Shown: positions 17,135-25,451 of the stretch, one piece after another
How positions within the stretch are numbered: the first letter of the stretch is position 1
Layout of the letters: each line of letters begins with the position of its first letter
From: Deltaproteobacteria bacterium
Lineage (GTDB): Bacteria; Desulfobacterota; Desulfomonilia; UBA1062
Direction of reading: 5' to 3'
NCBI GenBank assembly: GCA_029552245.1
Contig: JAKPDW010000025.1
Location: 124,001 to 188,000 of the forward strand
Length of the DNA stretch: 64,000 nucleotides
Notes under the pieces: generated by a model
Told to the model about the DNA's origin: nothing
The model's input: only the letters and a program-made list of their open reading frames with translations
The model's database searches: none
Position numbers and translations under genes: made by a program

Positions 17135-17961
17135 CGTTCGAACACGAAGGTGTAGGTGATGCCGAAGACGGCGTCTTCCCCGCAGTCTGCGATGACGACC
17201 GCACGGTAGGTCCCCGGTGGGACGGTCGAGACGTCCACCGTGAAACGCCTCGACGTTTTCGGGTACAGGCGGTATCTCTCTCCCGGGAACCTGCCCATCG
17301 AGGTGCCGTCGTCCTTGAAGAGCTCCGTGTATACCTGGGGTCTCACGAGGACCTGTCCCGTATTTTCCACGTCCACCTTGAGAAGCCTCTGTTCCCCCTC
17401 TTTCACGATGGAGGTCTTGAGGAACGAGACCTCTCTCAGTCCTCCCTCCCCTATGTGCGTGATGACCTGCACCGCGTACCGCATGACCTGGACGATGCCC
17501 ACTGCCGGCTGTTTCGTCCTTTCACGCCCCGAGGCCTCGGGGGACGAGGGCGGGATCTCTTCCACCATGAGGATGCTCCAGTAGGTCCCGATCCTGTCGT
17601 CATCCTTCGGGACGTTCACCGTGTAGGAAACCACGGCCCTGTCCATGGGCGGCACCGTGACGCGTACCGGGTTGACGTTTATCCACCGCGCGTTCGAGCG
17701 GTCGAGGGTCCCGGGGTCGTCGTAGCGCATCTTTCCCTCGTGGTTGAACCAGTAGTCGGTCTGATAGACCTTCACCTCAGAGGGCTCTTGTGACTGGTTC
17801 CTGAGGGTTATGGTCTCGCGGTAGGTTTCTCCCGGCCTGGCCGTCCGCTCGTGGGTCAGCCCGCCTTCCACGGATATCGCCGCATAGAGCGAGGGAGCGT
17901 TCACCAGGAGGACGATCGCGAGGATCAGGACTCCCGTCTTGCGGTACCGGTGGTCGTGCAC
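17131..17961 (-). CDS. Periplasmic pilus-chaperone-like protein
   Basis: 276 residues with signal peptide (LILAIVLLVNAPSLYA, cleavage about residue 27). The mature part reads as two Ig-like domains. The first (about 30-155) has the PapD-like layout: a strand ending in ETITLRNQSQEPSEVKVYQ, then PPMDRAVVSYTVNVPKDDD before RIGTYWSILM. The second (about 165-275) contains LKVDVENTGQVLVRPQVY and TVPPGTYRAVVIAD. Likely a periplasmic chaperone for the pilin-like subunits upstream. GTG 17961 is supported by AAGGAGG at good spacing. It overlaps the barrel gene by 4 bases and follows the second subunit by 13. Confidence 0.65.
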   Translation of the reverse strand: MHDHRYRKTGVLILAIVLLVNAPSLYAAISVEGGLTHERTARPGETYRETITLRNQSQEPSEVKVYQTDYWFNHEGKMRYDDPGTLDRSNARWINVNPVRVTVPPMDRAVVSYTVNVPKDDDRIGTYWSILMVEEIPPSSPEASGRERTKQPAVGIVQVMRYAVQVITHIGEGGLREVSFLKTSIVKEGEQRLLKVDVENTGQVLVRPQVYTELFKDDGTSMGRFPGERYRLYPKTSRRFTVDVSTVPPGTYRAVVIADCGEDAVFGITYTFVFER

Positions 17962-17974
17962 GGTTGTTCCTCCT

Positions 17975-18502
17975 TCATGGGGTGTCGATGACCGTAAACT
18001 GGATCGTGGTCATGTACGATGCAGGCTGGACCGAAAGGGACATGTTCGTGAGGCTGAGCTGGACTTGGATGTCTTTGATGTTGCCGTTCCCCGTGAAGAA
18101 GGGGCTGTCCGTCTCGGTGACCTGGACGAAGTTCGTGCCGCCCGATACCGAGCCCTGCCCCTTCCCGTTGGACGTCCTCCTGGCGAGGATCGCAAGCGCC
18201 GGGTTCCAGCCCGTATCTATGCGTTTGACCGAGACCTCCCAGGCGTCGGTCTTGTTTAACGTGCCGGAGACGGTCACCATGACGGCATTGGATGCGCTGG
18301 TGAACGTGCCGGTGAGGTTCGTCCCGGCGCCTCCCGCGAGGTCGGCATAGTCCACGAACTCCGTCCAGCTGCCCGAGACGGTGATCGAGATCTCGGCCAG
18401 GCTGGCTTGAGGGGCCAGCAGCGAGCACGCGAGGGCGAAGGCCGTAACCGCGGATGCACGGGCTGCTCGAGGGGAGCGGTTTCCTTTCACCGATGGCCTC
18501 AC
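17975..18502 (-). CDS. Pilin-like exported subunit 2
   Basis: 175 residues; basic N-terminus, hydrophobic core VTAFALACSLLAP and cleavage near SLA-EIS. The mature part (about 140 residues) is Thr/Ser/Asn-rich with alternating beta strands and few charges, ending in a strand MTTIQFTVIDTP, as in Ig-fold pilins. No Cys pair. Not assigned to a named pilin family. GTG 18502 overlaps the previous stop in a GTGA; GTG 18490 with GAGG upstream is an alternative start that keeps the signal peptide. Confidence 0.6.
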   Translation of the reverse strand: MRPSVKGNRSPRAARASAVTAFALACSLLAPQASLAEISITVSGSWTEFVDYADLAGGAGTNLTGTFTSASNAVMVTVSGTLNKTDAWEVSVKRIDTGWNPALAILARRTSNGKGQGSVSGGTNFVQVTETDSPFFTGNGNIKDIQVQLSLTNMSLSVQPASYMTTIQFTVIDTP

Positions 18503-19011
18503 TCCGAGAGGGTGAGCGTAACCGTGAACGAGTCGGACACGACGCCCGCCTGGGTGGTGGCGCTGAAGCGGTACCAGACGACGCGTGACCCGCTCGCAAC
18601 CGGCCCTATGCCCGAGACGACGACGGCCGGTGTGGTGGACAGCGGCACGTAGCCGGCGCTCGTCCCCGAGCCGGGCGCTGCGAGCATGATCTCCAGGAGG
18701 GTGTTCGGTGGGGTGGGCTTGTTGATCTGGGCGGTGATCCTCATGTTCGATCCGTTGGTGGAGATCGCGTAGCGTGCGGTGTTGTCCGTCACCGGCTGGG
18801 GCTCCTGCCCCGCCACCGCGCTGTTGATGGTGAGCGTGGGCGACCCGGTGAACGAGATCTCGCTGATCTGCTGGACGTTGAACGTGACCACCGCCGTGCC
18901 GTACTGTGCCGCCTCGGCCCCGTGGAACCACACAAGAACGGCAAGGGCGAGCGCCAAGACGGACCGGAACACGGTCGGAACCCTGTCCGTACCGGACCCT
19001 GCCTCAGGCAT
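18499..19011 (-). CDS. Pilin-like exported subunit 1
   Basis: 170 residues; signal peptide with hydrophobic VLALALAVLVWF and cleavage near GAEA-AQYG. The mature part is low in charge and rich in Thr, Ser, Ala and Val, with beta-strand runs such as YGTAVVTFNVQQISEISF and a C-terminal strand SFTVTLTLSE. No Cys. It looks like a WxL- or pilin-type surface subunit but matches no named family that I can assign. First gene of the four-gene operon; ribosome site weak. Confidence 0.6.
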   Translation of the reverse strand: MPEAGSGTDRVPTVFRSVLALALAVLVWFHGAEAAQYGTAVVTFNVQQISEISFTGSPTLTINSAVAGQEPQPVTDNTARYAISTNGSNMRITAQINKPTPPNTLLEIMLAAPGSGTSAGYVPLSTTPAVVVSGIGPVASGSRVVWYRFSATTQAGVVSDSFTVTLTLSE

Positions 19012-19785
19012 GAGCTTGCACCCCCATCATTTCACTGTCCATGCACCTGCACGCGCACCGTTTCCGGGAAAGAGGCGTCGCCTATGGCCCCGAAACGTTC
19101 TTATGGTGTGCATATCGTACATTCCGGCCGCCCAGTCAACTTCAAATGCTTTTCCTTGATGCTTGACGGGTGGATGGGCGGCCTTCGACGATACCGGCGG
19201 CACCATGGCGGCAGGGTGAGGCCGGCTGACGCCGTCGTGAGGCTGCCTTCGAGGAAGACACCCCCATGGGTGCAGGGTGATGCCGCCTTCCAACGGCGAC
19301 GGGAGACCGGACAGCACGCGCGAAGGGGAGGGCCCTGCCGCCGATGGGACGCACACGGTGAATCCCGCCTGGTTGTCGCCGTGCGTTCGATGACCTAGCC
19401 GCCTGTGGCGCGTGTGCGGTCTCGGTCAAGGCCTCAGGCTGTGCGTCCTCGGCGCAAGGTGTGGGGGCGGATCACGAGGTGGGGTGTCAGGGCGTGGGCG
19501 CCTGGCCGGCACGAACAAGGGCGGCCTTGAGGGGGCGGGGTTGTTTGCGGCGCGGCCCAGGGCGAGGCGGGAGGCCGAGGGTCACGGGAGGTGGGGCCTG
19601 GTTCGGATGCACGGGTGGGAGCCCCTTGAGAGCGCTGCAGGGCTCTCCAGCGCTCGTCTGCAGGGAAGGGGCCGATTCGTGCCGGATCGCCCCAGGCTTC
19701 TCAGGTCCCCGGATTCATGGAGCGACGAGGAGATCGAGTCCGGCGGGAAGGCCGGGTCTGTATCCCCTGATGTTTTCCGACATGT
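19012..19785. other. Non-coding region between the fibre operon and phaR
   Basis: About 770 GC-rich bases with no credible gene; the open frames here are low-complexity Gly/Arg/Pro. On the minus strand, TTGACT near 19134-19139 and AT-rich bases at 19105-19125 could form a weak promoter for the fibre operon. An 11-base palindrome AGGCG-T-CGCCT (19073-19083) lies between this and the first gene. No riboswitch motif recognised. Confidence 0.5.
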
Positions 19786-20271
19786 TCAGCGCTTCCGGCG
19801 TTTCTCCTCGCCACGGTCTTCGGCCGTGGGCCCCGGTGTGCCCGGTGGGCCGAAGAAGGGGCCGAACATGGGCATGGTCTTGAAGGCCTCGCGAGCCAGG
19901 TCCGAGTAGTTCATGCCCATGGCGAGCCACTTGTTGAACTGTTCGTCGAATGCATCCTTGAGCGCGAGGTAGGAAGATATGGCGTTGGTGAGGTGCTTGT
20001 CGAAGAACTCCTTGAGGGCGGACCCGTCGGACCGGATGATGAGGTGCAGCAACGGCGGGGGGAGGAGGGCCTTCTTGTTCCTCGCCTCCTCGAGGATGAC
20101 CTGCGTGAGGATGAACGCCGTGACGTCTTCGCCGGTCTTCGCATCCTGGACCACGACGTCCACGCCCGACCGTATCATGTCGGCCACCTGTGCCAGGGTC
20201 ACGTAAGAGCTGTTCTTGGGATTGTACAGGCGCCTGCTCGCGTATTTCTTCAGGGTGACGGTCTCGGGCAT
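19786..20271 (-). CDS. phaR: PHA synthesis repressor PhaR
   Basis: 161-residue DNA- and granule-binding regulator. The PHA accumulation DNA-binding domain (about 1-65) is clear: VTLKKYASRRLYNPKNSSYV, then QVADMIRSGVDVVVQDAKTGEDVT and LTQVILEEARN. A Phe/Pro-rich tail (PMFGPFFGPPGTPG) could contact granules. In known systems PhaR represses phasin and its own gene and is released by nascent PHA. It is divergent from two phasin genes. ATG 20271 has GGAGAGG upstream. Confidence 0.93.
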   Translation of the reverse strand: MPETVTLKKYASRRLYNPKNSSYVTLAQVADMIRSGVDVVVQDAKTGEDVTAFILTQVILEEARNKKALLPPPLLHLIIRSDGSALKEFFDKHLTNAISSYLALKDAFDEQFNKWLAMGMNYSDLAREAFKTMPMFGPFFGPPGTPGPTAEDRGEEKRRKR

Positions 20272-20291
20272 GGAACCTCTCCTCGAAGACC

Positions 20292-20321
20292 TTGCTACCA
20301 CAGAGTTTGCTACATTGCAAC
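20292..20321. promoter_or_regulatory. TTGC-rich repeat, candidate PhaR operator
   Basis: Three near-identical heptamers TTGCTAC (20292-20298), TTGCTAC (20307-20313) and TTGCAAC (20315-20321), 20-50 bases before the phaR start. PhaR-type repressors bind TGC/GCA-rich sites, so autoregulation is plausible. The phasin promoter region also has TGCTGCGATGCA (20479-20490). Confidence 0.4.
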
Positions 20322-20500
20322 AACGAGTTCGAAGGGCGGTCGCCCTCACGGCCCGCGCGCCGGGAATGGTTCCCTGAAGCCGTGGAACCCGCCCGAAACC
20401 AAGAAATGGCGGCGCCCCGCCCCACGGGGAGGGCCGCCTGCGAAAGGGGTCGTCGGGCCGGCGGGCGAGAGGCGAAGATGCTGCGATGCAAAAATCTCTC

Positions 20501-20528
20501 TTGACAATGCGCCCGGAGGTCCTATTAT
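20501..20528 (+). promoter_or_regulatory. Strong sigma-70-type promoter of the phasin/PHA genes
   Basis: TTGACA (20501-20506), 16 bases, TATTAT (20523-20528). Expected start about 20535. It points toward the two phasins and the PhaC-like gene. TGC-rich bases just upstream could be a PhaR site. Confidence 0.75.
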
Positions 20529-20897
20529 GTAAGGCATGCTCCCAGGATGTGCAGGCGGACGCAGCAAGGTGACGCGTCGTCTCCGTGAGATGGCGGGCGG
20601 GTCGTCGTCCGCACCCCCGGGAACCGATTTGCCGCGATGCAGGAAACGGTCCCTCGAGGGGTGCGAGGCCGTCGTGGGGCGTCTACACCGGAGGGGCTTC
20701 AGGCGGGTCTCGTGGACGGGGCCGCGGTCTTCAGGAGTGGCTGTCCAGGGCGGATGCAGGTGAATGGTCACAGCCGGCGGCTGCGATGCGAGAGAGAGGA
20801 TCCAGGCGGGGGACATGGGGTGAGAGCCCTTGCCCTGCTGATCGGGAAAAGAAAAACCGGGCTCGCCCGGTGAAAACACGAAACGGAGGTAAGACAC
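20529..20897 (+). other. Long leader of the phasin transcript
   Basis: About 360 bases lie between the promoter and the first phasin ATG. Small open frames here are not convincing. A hairpin ACCGGGC-TC-GCCCGGT (20856-20871) sits just before the ribosome site and might affect initiation. No known riboswitch recognised. Confidence 0.4.
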
Positions 20898-21167
20898 ATG
20901 GATTATCCCAAGGACATGGCGAAGCAGGCGCTCCAGTTCTACAAGGCGACGTTCGACAACGGGTACTCGACCATGGTCATGCTGCAGGACCAGGCGGAGA
21001 AGATCGTGAGGAACCTCATGGACCAGGCGCCCTGGATGAACGCCGATGCGCGCAGGATCCTCGACCAATGGATCGACACCTACAAGAAGGGCAGGGAGGA
21101 GTTCAAGAAGGCGATGGACGACGGGTATGCGAAGGTGGAGGAATACTTCGCCAAGGTCGGCAGGTAA
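20898..21167 (+). CDS. Phasin-like protein 1
   Basis: 89-residue, almost wholly helical amphipathic protein (MAKQALQFYKATFDNGYST, FKKAMDDGYAKVEEYF), of the type that coats PHA granules. It is paralogous to the next gene: both share the F-x(5)-N-x(3)-T-M and LQDQAEK pattern and the [KQ]-A-[IM]-[ED]-[ED]-G motif. ATG follows ACGGAGG. Located next to phaR and PHA synthase genes. Confidence 0.8.
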   Translation: MDYPKDMAKQALQFYKATFDNGYSTMVMLQDQAEKIVRNLMDQAPWMNADARRILDQWIDTYKKGREEFKKAMDDGYAKVEEYFAKVGR

Positions 21168-21224
21168 GGGGCTTGGGCGCGTATCCGGCCCGACGCCCGA
21201 GCGAGAGAACGAGGAGAGTGACGC

Positions 21225-21545
21225 ATGGATTCCATGGATTTCAAGACGCTGTTCAGGCAGATGATCGACTTCAACAAGGCCGCCTTCACCAACACCTTCA
21301 ACGCGATGGACCTCCTCCAGGACCAGGCCGAGAAGATGATGAACACCTTCCTTTCCCAGGCGGGCTTCGTCCCCAAGGAGTACAGGAAGCTCGTCGGCGA
21401 CTGGGTCGCCTCGTGCAGGAAGGCCAGGGACGAGTTCAAGCAGGCGATCGAGGAGGGTTTCGAACGCCTGGAGGGGGCGTTCGCGGATGAAGAAACCGCC
21501 CAGCCCCAGAAGACGGCCAAGGCCCAGGCGAAGTCGAAAGCCTGA
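21225..21545 (+). CDS. Phasin-like protein 2
   Basis: 106 residues. The helical body resembles phasin 1 (NKAAFTNTFNAMDLLQDQAEK, EFKQAIEEGFERLE) and is followed by a Lys/Ala-rich tail (KTAKAQAKSKA) like those of many PHA granule proteins. It probably arose with phasin 1 by tandem duplication. ATG has GAGGAG upstream. Expected to be controlled by PhaR. Confidence 0.8.
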   Translation: MDSMDFKTLFRQMIDFNKAAFTNTFNAMDLLQDQAEKMMNTFLSQAGFVPKEYRKLVGDWVASCRKARDEFKQAIEEGFERLEGAFADEETAQPQKTAKAQAKSKA

Positions 21546-21710
21546 GGGGCCTGTTTTCGGTCGACCGCATGCCTGAGGGCCGCACACGACCTGGAACGGG
21601 GGCGAGGCCGACCCTGAGGGACGAAGCCCGATCGCCGATGATCGCCTTCGCACGGCCGCGTGGGGGATACGTGGAGAGAGGGCCGAGATGACGACACGAG
21701 AGGAAAAGCG

Positions 21711-23303
21711 ATGATGAGCGGCACGGACACGACGAGGATGCTTTTCGATCACTACGGCCTGTTCTTAAAGGGGCTCGAACGGTTCATGAGGATCGCGGCG
21801 CTGTCGGCCGAGGCCTCCAGCGAGAGGGCCAAGGCGGCTGCCGTCCTCCTCAACGGGTTGTTCAAGTACACGAGCGAGTTCATGACACCCTTCTGGGTCT
21901 CCCTCAACGCGTTCGTCGCCACCGAGAGGGACAAGGTCGTTCGACACCCCTTGGACGAGACCGTGCGCGACTACCTGGATCTGTTTCTCTTCAACCTGCA
22001 GGTGGCCGCCAAGGGGTTTTCCAGCAGCGTCAGGGCCGCGAACGATCATTGCATCGAGGAGATCAGGGGCTCTTACGCCGCGTTCCTCGACACGCTCCTC
22101 GACAGGGGTGGGGAGGATATCCGGGCTTTTGCGAAGCGTCGGGCGAGGCTCCTCGAGAAGGTCGTCTACGAGTACCCGAAGGCGATCGAAGACATCAAGG
22201 ACGAGTTCGGGTTCCACTTCGATCGGCCCGGCTACACCCTCGAGGCCGAGACCGACCGCTTCCTGCTCTACCGCGTTCACCCCTTGCCCGGCGTGAATGC
22301 ACCCGAGCGTCACAAGCCCGTCCTCATCGTGCCGCCGTACGTGCTCGGCGTGAACATCCTGGGGTTTCTGCCGGGAGAGAGAAAGAGCTACGCCCATGCC
22401 TTTGCGAACCAGGGGATTCCCACGTACGTGAGGGTGCTCAAGGACATAGACACGACCCCGGCAGTCCAGACCATGACCGGCGAGGACGATGCGCTCGACA
22501 CGAGGCGCTTCTGCGAGCTGATCGCTTCCAGGCACCGGCGGCCGGTGACCCTCAACGGGTTCTGCCAGGGTGGGTTCATCGCGCTTCTCGACATCCTCAC
22601 CGGCGAGCTCGACGGCCTGGTAGACGCACTCGTCACGTGCGTGGCGCCCATCGACGGCACGAGGTGCAAGGCGCTCGTCGAGTACCTCGAACACCTTCCG
22701 CAGCGGTTCAGGGACCTGGGGTACGCCGTCAAGCAGCTCGAGAACGGCAATGCGGTGGTTGACGGGAAGGTCATGAGCTGGGTGTACAAGCTCAAGAGCA
22801 TGGAGAAGGAGGCGCCCGTCTATACCTTCTTCAGGGATCTCGCCCTGTTCGACAACCCTTCGGGCGGGGAGACCGCCATCACGAAGACCGCCGCGGCACT
22901 CAACCATTGGCTCGTCTACGACCGCAAGGACATCCCCGTGGCCATCACCGCGTTGAGCTTCGATTCATACACCGTGCCCATCGCCCCCGACGGGACCATG
23001 CCCGTGAAGCTCTTCGGGAAGAAGTTGAACATCAAGGACCTGGGCGAGAAGGGGATCACGTACCTCATATGCTACGCCTCAGCCGACGACCTGGTGGACC
23101 GGGAGTCCGCGCTCGCGCCTTTGGACTTCGTCCAGGCAGAGGTCACGGTCTTCCCCAAGGGGCACGGCGCCATCGCGACGACCTGGTCGGCGCCGGACTC
23201 GGAGTATGCCGTCCACAAGCGTTTCCCTCAGGGCATGCGCGGCCCCGTCAGGTTCCAGCTCGATCTCGACGAGGAGCTGTCAGGGGGGGAGGATCGTGGA
23301 TAG
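21711..23303 (+). CDS. Divergent PHA synthase-like alpha/beta hydrolase
   Basis: 530 residues. A helical N-terminal region (1-165) precedes an alpha/beta hydrolase core with the synthase-type triad: C285 in the lipase-like box GFCQGG, D459/D460 in CYASADDLVD and H485 in FPKGHGA. Oxyanion-side segment PVLIVPPYVLGVN. It differs clearly from the class III PhaC at 25-26 kb, so the cell has two synthase-like enzymes. It may be a polymerase of another class, a depolymerase or a thioesterase. ATG 21711 chosen (GAGG upstream). Overlaps the next gene by 8 bases. Confidence 0.75.
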   Translation: MMSGTDTTRMLFDHYGLFLKGLERFMRIAALSAEASSERAKAAAVLLNGLFKYTSEFMTPFWVSLNAFVATERDKVVRHPLDETVRDYLDLFLFNLQVAAKGFSSSVRAANDHCIEEIRGSYAAFLDTLLDRGGEDIRAFAKRRARLLEKVVYEYPKAIEDIKDEFGFHFDRPGYTLEAETDRFLLYRVHPLPGVNAPERHKPVLIVPPYVLGVNILGFLPGERKSYAHAFANQGIPTYVRVLKDIDTTPAVQTMTGEDDALDTRRFCELIASRHRRPVTLNGFCQGGFIALLDILTGELDGLVDALVTCVAPIDGTRCKALVEYLEHLPQRFRDLGYAVKQLENGNAVVDGKVMSWVYKLKSMEKEAPVYTFFRDLALFDNPSGGETAITKTAAALNHWLVYDRKDIPVAITALSFDSYTVPIAPDGTMPVKLFGKKLNIKDLGEKGITYLICYASADDLVDRESALAPLDFVQAEVTVFPKGHGAIATTWSAPDSEYAVHKRFPQGMRGPVRFQLDLDEELSGGEDRG

Positions 23304-23877
23304 CGCCGTTCTCGAGTTCATGGGCACCATGCTCCTTGAGGCCGCAAAGGGGCAGAGACGCATCGAGGAGCTCTCCCAGTGGTTCGGCGGCGGGGCCGGG
23401 GGGGTCAAGGGTTTCACCGAGGCGTTCGCCAGGGCGTACGGCGTCGAGATAGAGGCCTGCTCCGAACGCAGCCTCGCTCTCTGGAAGAAGACATTCGACG
23501 CCTTGGCCGGCTCCATCATGGAGCTCGCGTCCGCGATGGATCTCGTGCCACGCAGGGACTACGCCGCACTCGCCGAGGAGAACGATGCCCTCAGGCAGAG
23601 GGTCGGTGAGCTCGAGCAGGAGGTGCAGCGCCTCGCGGCCTTGCTCGAGGGCGGGACCCGGAGGCCGGCGGACGGCCTGGAGGGCTTCAGCAGGCTCATC
23701 GAGGAGCAGGCGAGGCACTACCGGGAGTTCATGGCGAATCTGGGCGACGCCCTGGGCCGGGCCGAGGGGGAGAGCGGGAGGCCTTTCCGGCAGGAGGGTG
23801 CCGGGCGGCCCCCGAAGGGGGCGTCCGTCCCCGGCGCTCACAGGCCGAAGAAGACGAAGAAGGCCCAGCCGCGATGA
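23296..23877 (+). CDS. Coiled-coil partner of the PhaC-like protein (PhaE/phasin-like)
   Basis: 193-residue helical protein. N-terminal helices (about 1-85) are followed by a leucine-zipper-like coiled coil (about 90-120, NDALRQRVGELEQEVQRLAA) and a basic tail ending PKKTKKAQPR. The layout recalls PhaE or PhaM subunits that activate or localise a synthase, but no named family is certain. GTG 23296 has GGGGGAGG directly upstream and overlaps the synthase-like gene by 8 bases, indicating a stoichiometric partner. Confidence 0.65.
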   Translation: MDSAVLEFMGTMLLEAAKGQRRIEELSQWFGGGAGGVKGFTEAFARAYGVEIEACSERSLALWKKTFDALAGSIMELASAMDLVPRRDYAALAEENDALRQRVGELEQEVQRLAALLEGGTRRPADGLEGFSRLIEEQARHYREFMANLGDALGRAEGESGRPFRQEGAGRPPKGASVPGAHRPKKTKKAQPR

Positions 23878-23907
23878 CGCGGCGTGCGTCCTCCCCGGGC
23901 GTCCCCG

Positions 23908-24336
23908 CTAGGTCTTGACCTTCTTCGGCGGGCTCGCGACGGCGTCTCCCTCGAGGATCCTCACGCCGTCCTGGTTCACGCACCACGTCGCGAGCGTCAC
24001 CCGGTTCTTCTCGATGTTGAGGTCCTTGACCTCCACGTGTGCGGTGACGGTGTCGCCTATGCGGACCGGCGCCAGGAACCTGAGCTCCTGGCTGATGTAG
24101 ATGGACCCGGGTCCCGGCAGCTGCATGCCTATCACCGAGGAGACCAGCCCCGCGGCGAGCATCCCGTGGGCTATGCGTGTCTTGAAGAAGGTGTTCTTCG
24201 CGTACGACTCGTTGACATGTGCAGGGTTGAAATCGCCCACGATGCCCGCGAAGAGGTAGATGTCGGTCTCGGAGACGGTCTTGCTGAACTCGGCGAAGTC
24301 ACCGACCTTGAGCTCGGTTATCGATCGTCCTGTCAT
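23908..24336 (-). CDS. phaJ: (R)-specific enoyl-CoA hydratase (MaoC family)
   Basis: 142-residue hot-dog protein that converts trans-enoyl-CoA from beta-oxidation into (R)-3-hydroxyacyl-CoA, the PHA monomer. The hydratase motif with catalytic Asp and His is GDFNPAHVNESYA; then IAHGMLAAGLVSSVIG and FLAPVRIGDTV. ATG 24336 has GGGGGAGG upstream. It connects the fatty-acid oxidation genes in this window with the PHA synthases beside it. Confidence 0.92.
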   Translation of the reverse strand: MTGRSITELKVGDFAEFSKTVSETDIYLFAGIVGDFNPAHVNESYAKNTFFKTRIAHGMLAAGLVSSVIGMQLPGPGSIYISQELRFLAPVRIGDTVTAHVEVKDLNIEKNRVTLATWCVNQDGVRILEGDAVASPPKKVKT

Positions 24337-24398
24337 GACGGGATCCTCCCCCGGGGATGCCCATGCAGACAGGGCCCCCCGTGCTTCCCTCGTTCGCC

Positions 24399-25451
24399 TC
24401 AGAACCACGAGCGGTGGCTCCACAGATCTTCCTTGAGGCATTGCAGGTCGTTCTTGAGCATGAGGTACATGGACGCATTGTGTATGGCGAGCCCGCCCAG
24501 GCTCGCCACCGCTTCCGCGAGCATGACCTCGCCCTCGGTGAAGTCTCGCTCGGTGCCGGAGTAGTACCTCATGACGCCGATGACCTCGTCCTTGACCTTG
24601 ATGGGCACGGTCAGGATGGAGACGATACCTTCCTTCTTCTTCTCCTCCTTGAACTGGATGTCCTTGTCCTTGGTTGCGTCCCTCGTCACCACGGTCCTGC
24701 CTTGGAGGGCAGCCGTGACGCTCTTTTCGATCCGTACCGGGCCCTTCGCCAGGTATTTCCTGCTCAGCCCGTTGCTGGCCACGAGCTCGAGGGTCCCGGT
24801 GTCCTTGTTCACGAGCCGTACGGACACCGCCTTGACCCCGAGCGCCTGCCTCATGTCCACGGAGAGCCTCTCGAGGATCTTCTTGATGTCGAGGCTCTCG
24901 TTGAGACCCTCGGCCACCCTCGTGAAGATGCGGATGTTCCGGGTGATCTGCATGACGAGCCTCGCGCGCTCGATCGCGAGCCCTCCCTGTTCGGCCAGCG
25001 CCGTGAGGAAGCGGATCTCGTCCTGGGAGAAGATCCGGGGCTTCGAGGTGTACAGGGCGAGCACCCCCTTGACCAAATCCTTGACCACCACGGGAACCAC
25101 GAGGATCGAGGCGATGCCCTCTTTCTTCTTCTGCTCGTGCGTCTTGATGCGAGGATCCTTCGTGGCGTCGTGTATGGCGATGTACCCCCTGGCCATGATC
25201 TCCTGGGCCGCGCGCCTGGCCTCCTGGGGCTCGGCGTGGAGGTAGGTTTCCGAGAGGCCCTTCTGGGCAAGGGGGACGAAGACGTCGCTTGCGCCATCTT
25301 CGTCTGCGAAGAACAGGCAGGCCGCCTTCCCGTCCATGGTCTTTATGGCGTTCTCCACGATGAGGTCGAGGACCCTCTGCCTGTTCAGGGTGGTCCCCAG
25401 GGCCCTGCTCACTGCGCAGAAGGTGTCGAAGTAATCGCTCTTTTCAGACAT
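24399..25451 (-). CDS. Tandem GAF-domain protein
   Basis: 350 residues with two GAF domains (about 20-165 and 185-335). Each has the same core, DATKDPRIKTHEQKKKEGI and DATKDKDIQFKEEKKKEGI, followed by S-I-L-x-V-P, so one arose by duplication. No kinase, cyclase or HTH output domain is present. It may sense a small molecule or redox state and act through a partner. Its start overlaps phaC by 8 bases, so it is made together with the PHA synthase. Confidence 0.85.
   Translation of the reverse strand: MSEKSDYFDTFCAVSRALGTTLNRQRVLDLIVENAIKTMDGKAACLFFADEDGASDVFVPLAQKGLSETYLHAEPQEARRAAQEIMARGYIAIHDATKDPRIKTHEQKKKEGIASILVVPVVVKDLVKGVLALYTSKPRIFSQDEIRFLTALAEQGGLAIERARLVMQITRNIRIFTRVAEGLNESLDIKKILERLSVDMRQALGVKAVSVRLVNKDTGTLELVASNGLSRKYLAKGPVRIEKSVTAALQGRTVVTRDATKDKDIQFKEEKKKEGIVSILTVPIKVKDEVIGVMRYYSGTERDFTEGEVMLAEAVASLGGLAIHNASMYLMLKNDLQCLKEDLWSHRSWF

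Noticed and set aside
19412-19909. 165-codon plus-strand frame in the gap before phaR
   Set aside because: Gly/Arg/Ser low complexity, no ribosome site, overlaps the 3' part of phaR antisense.
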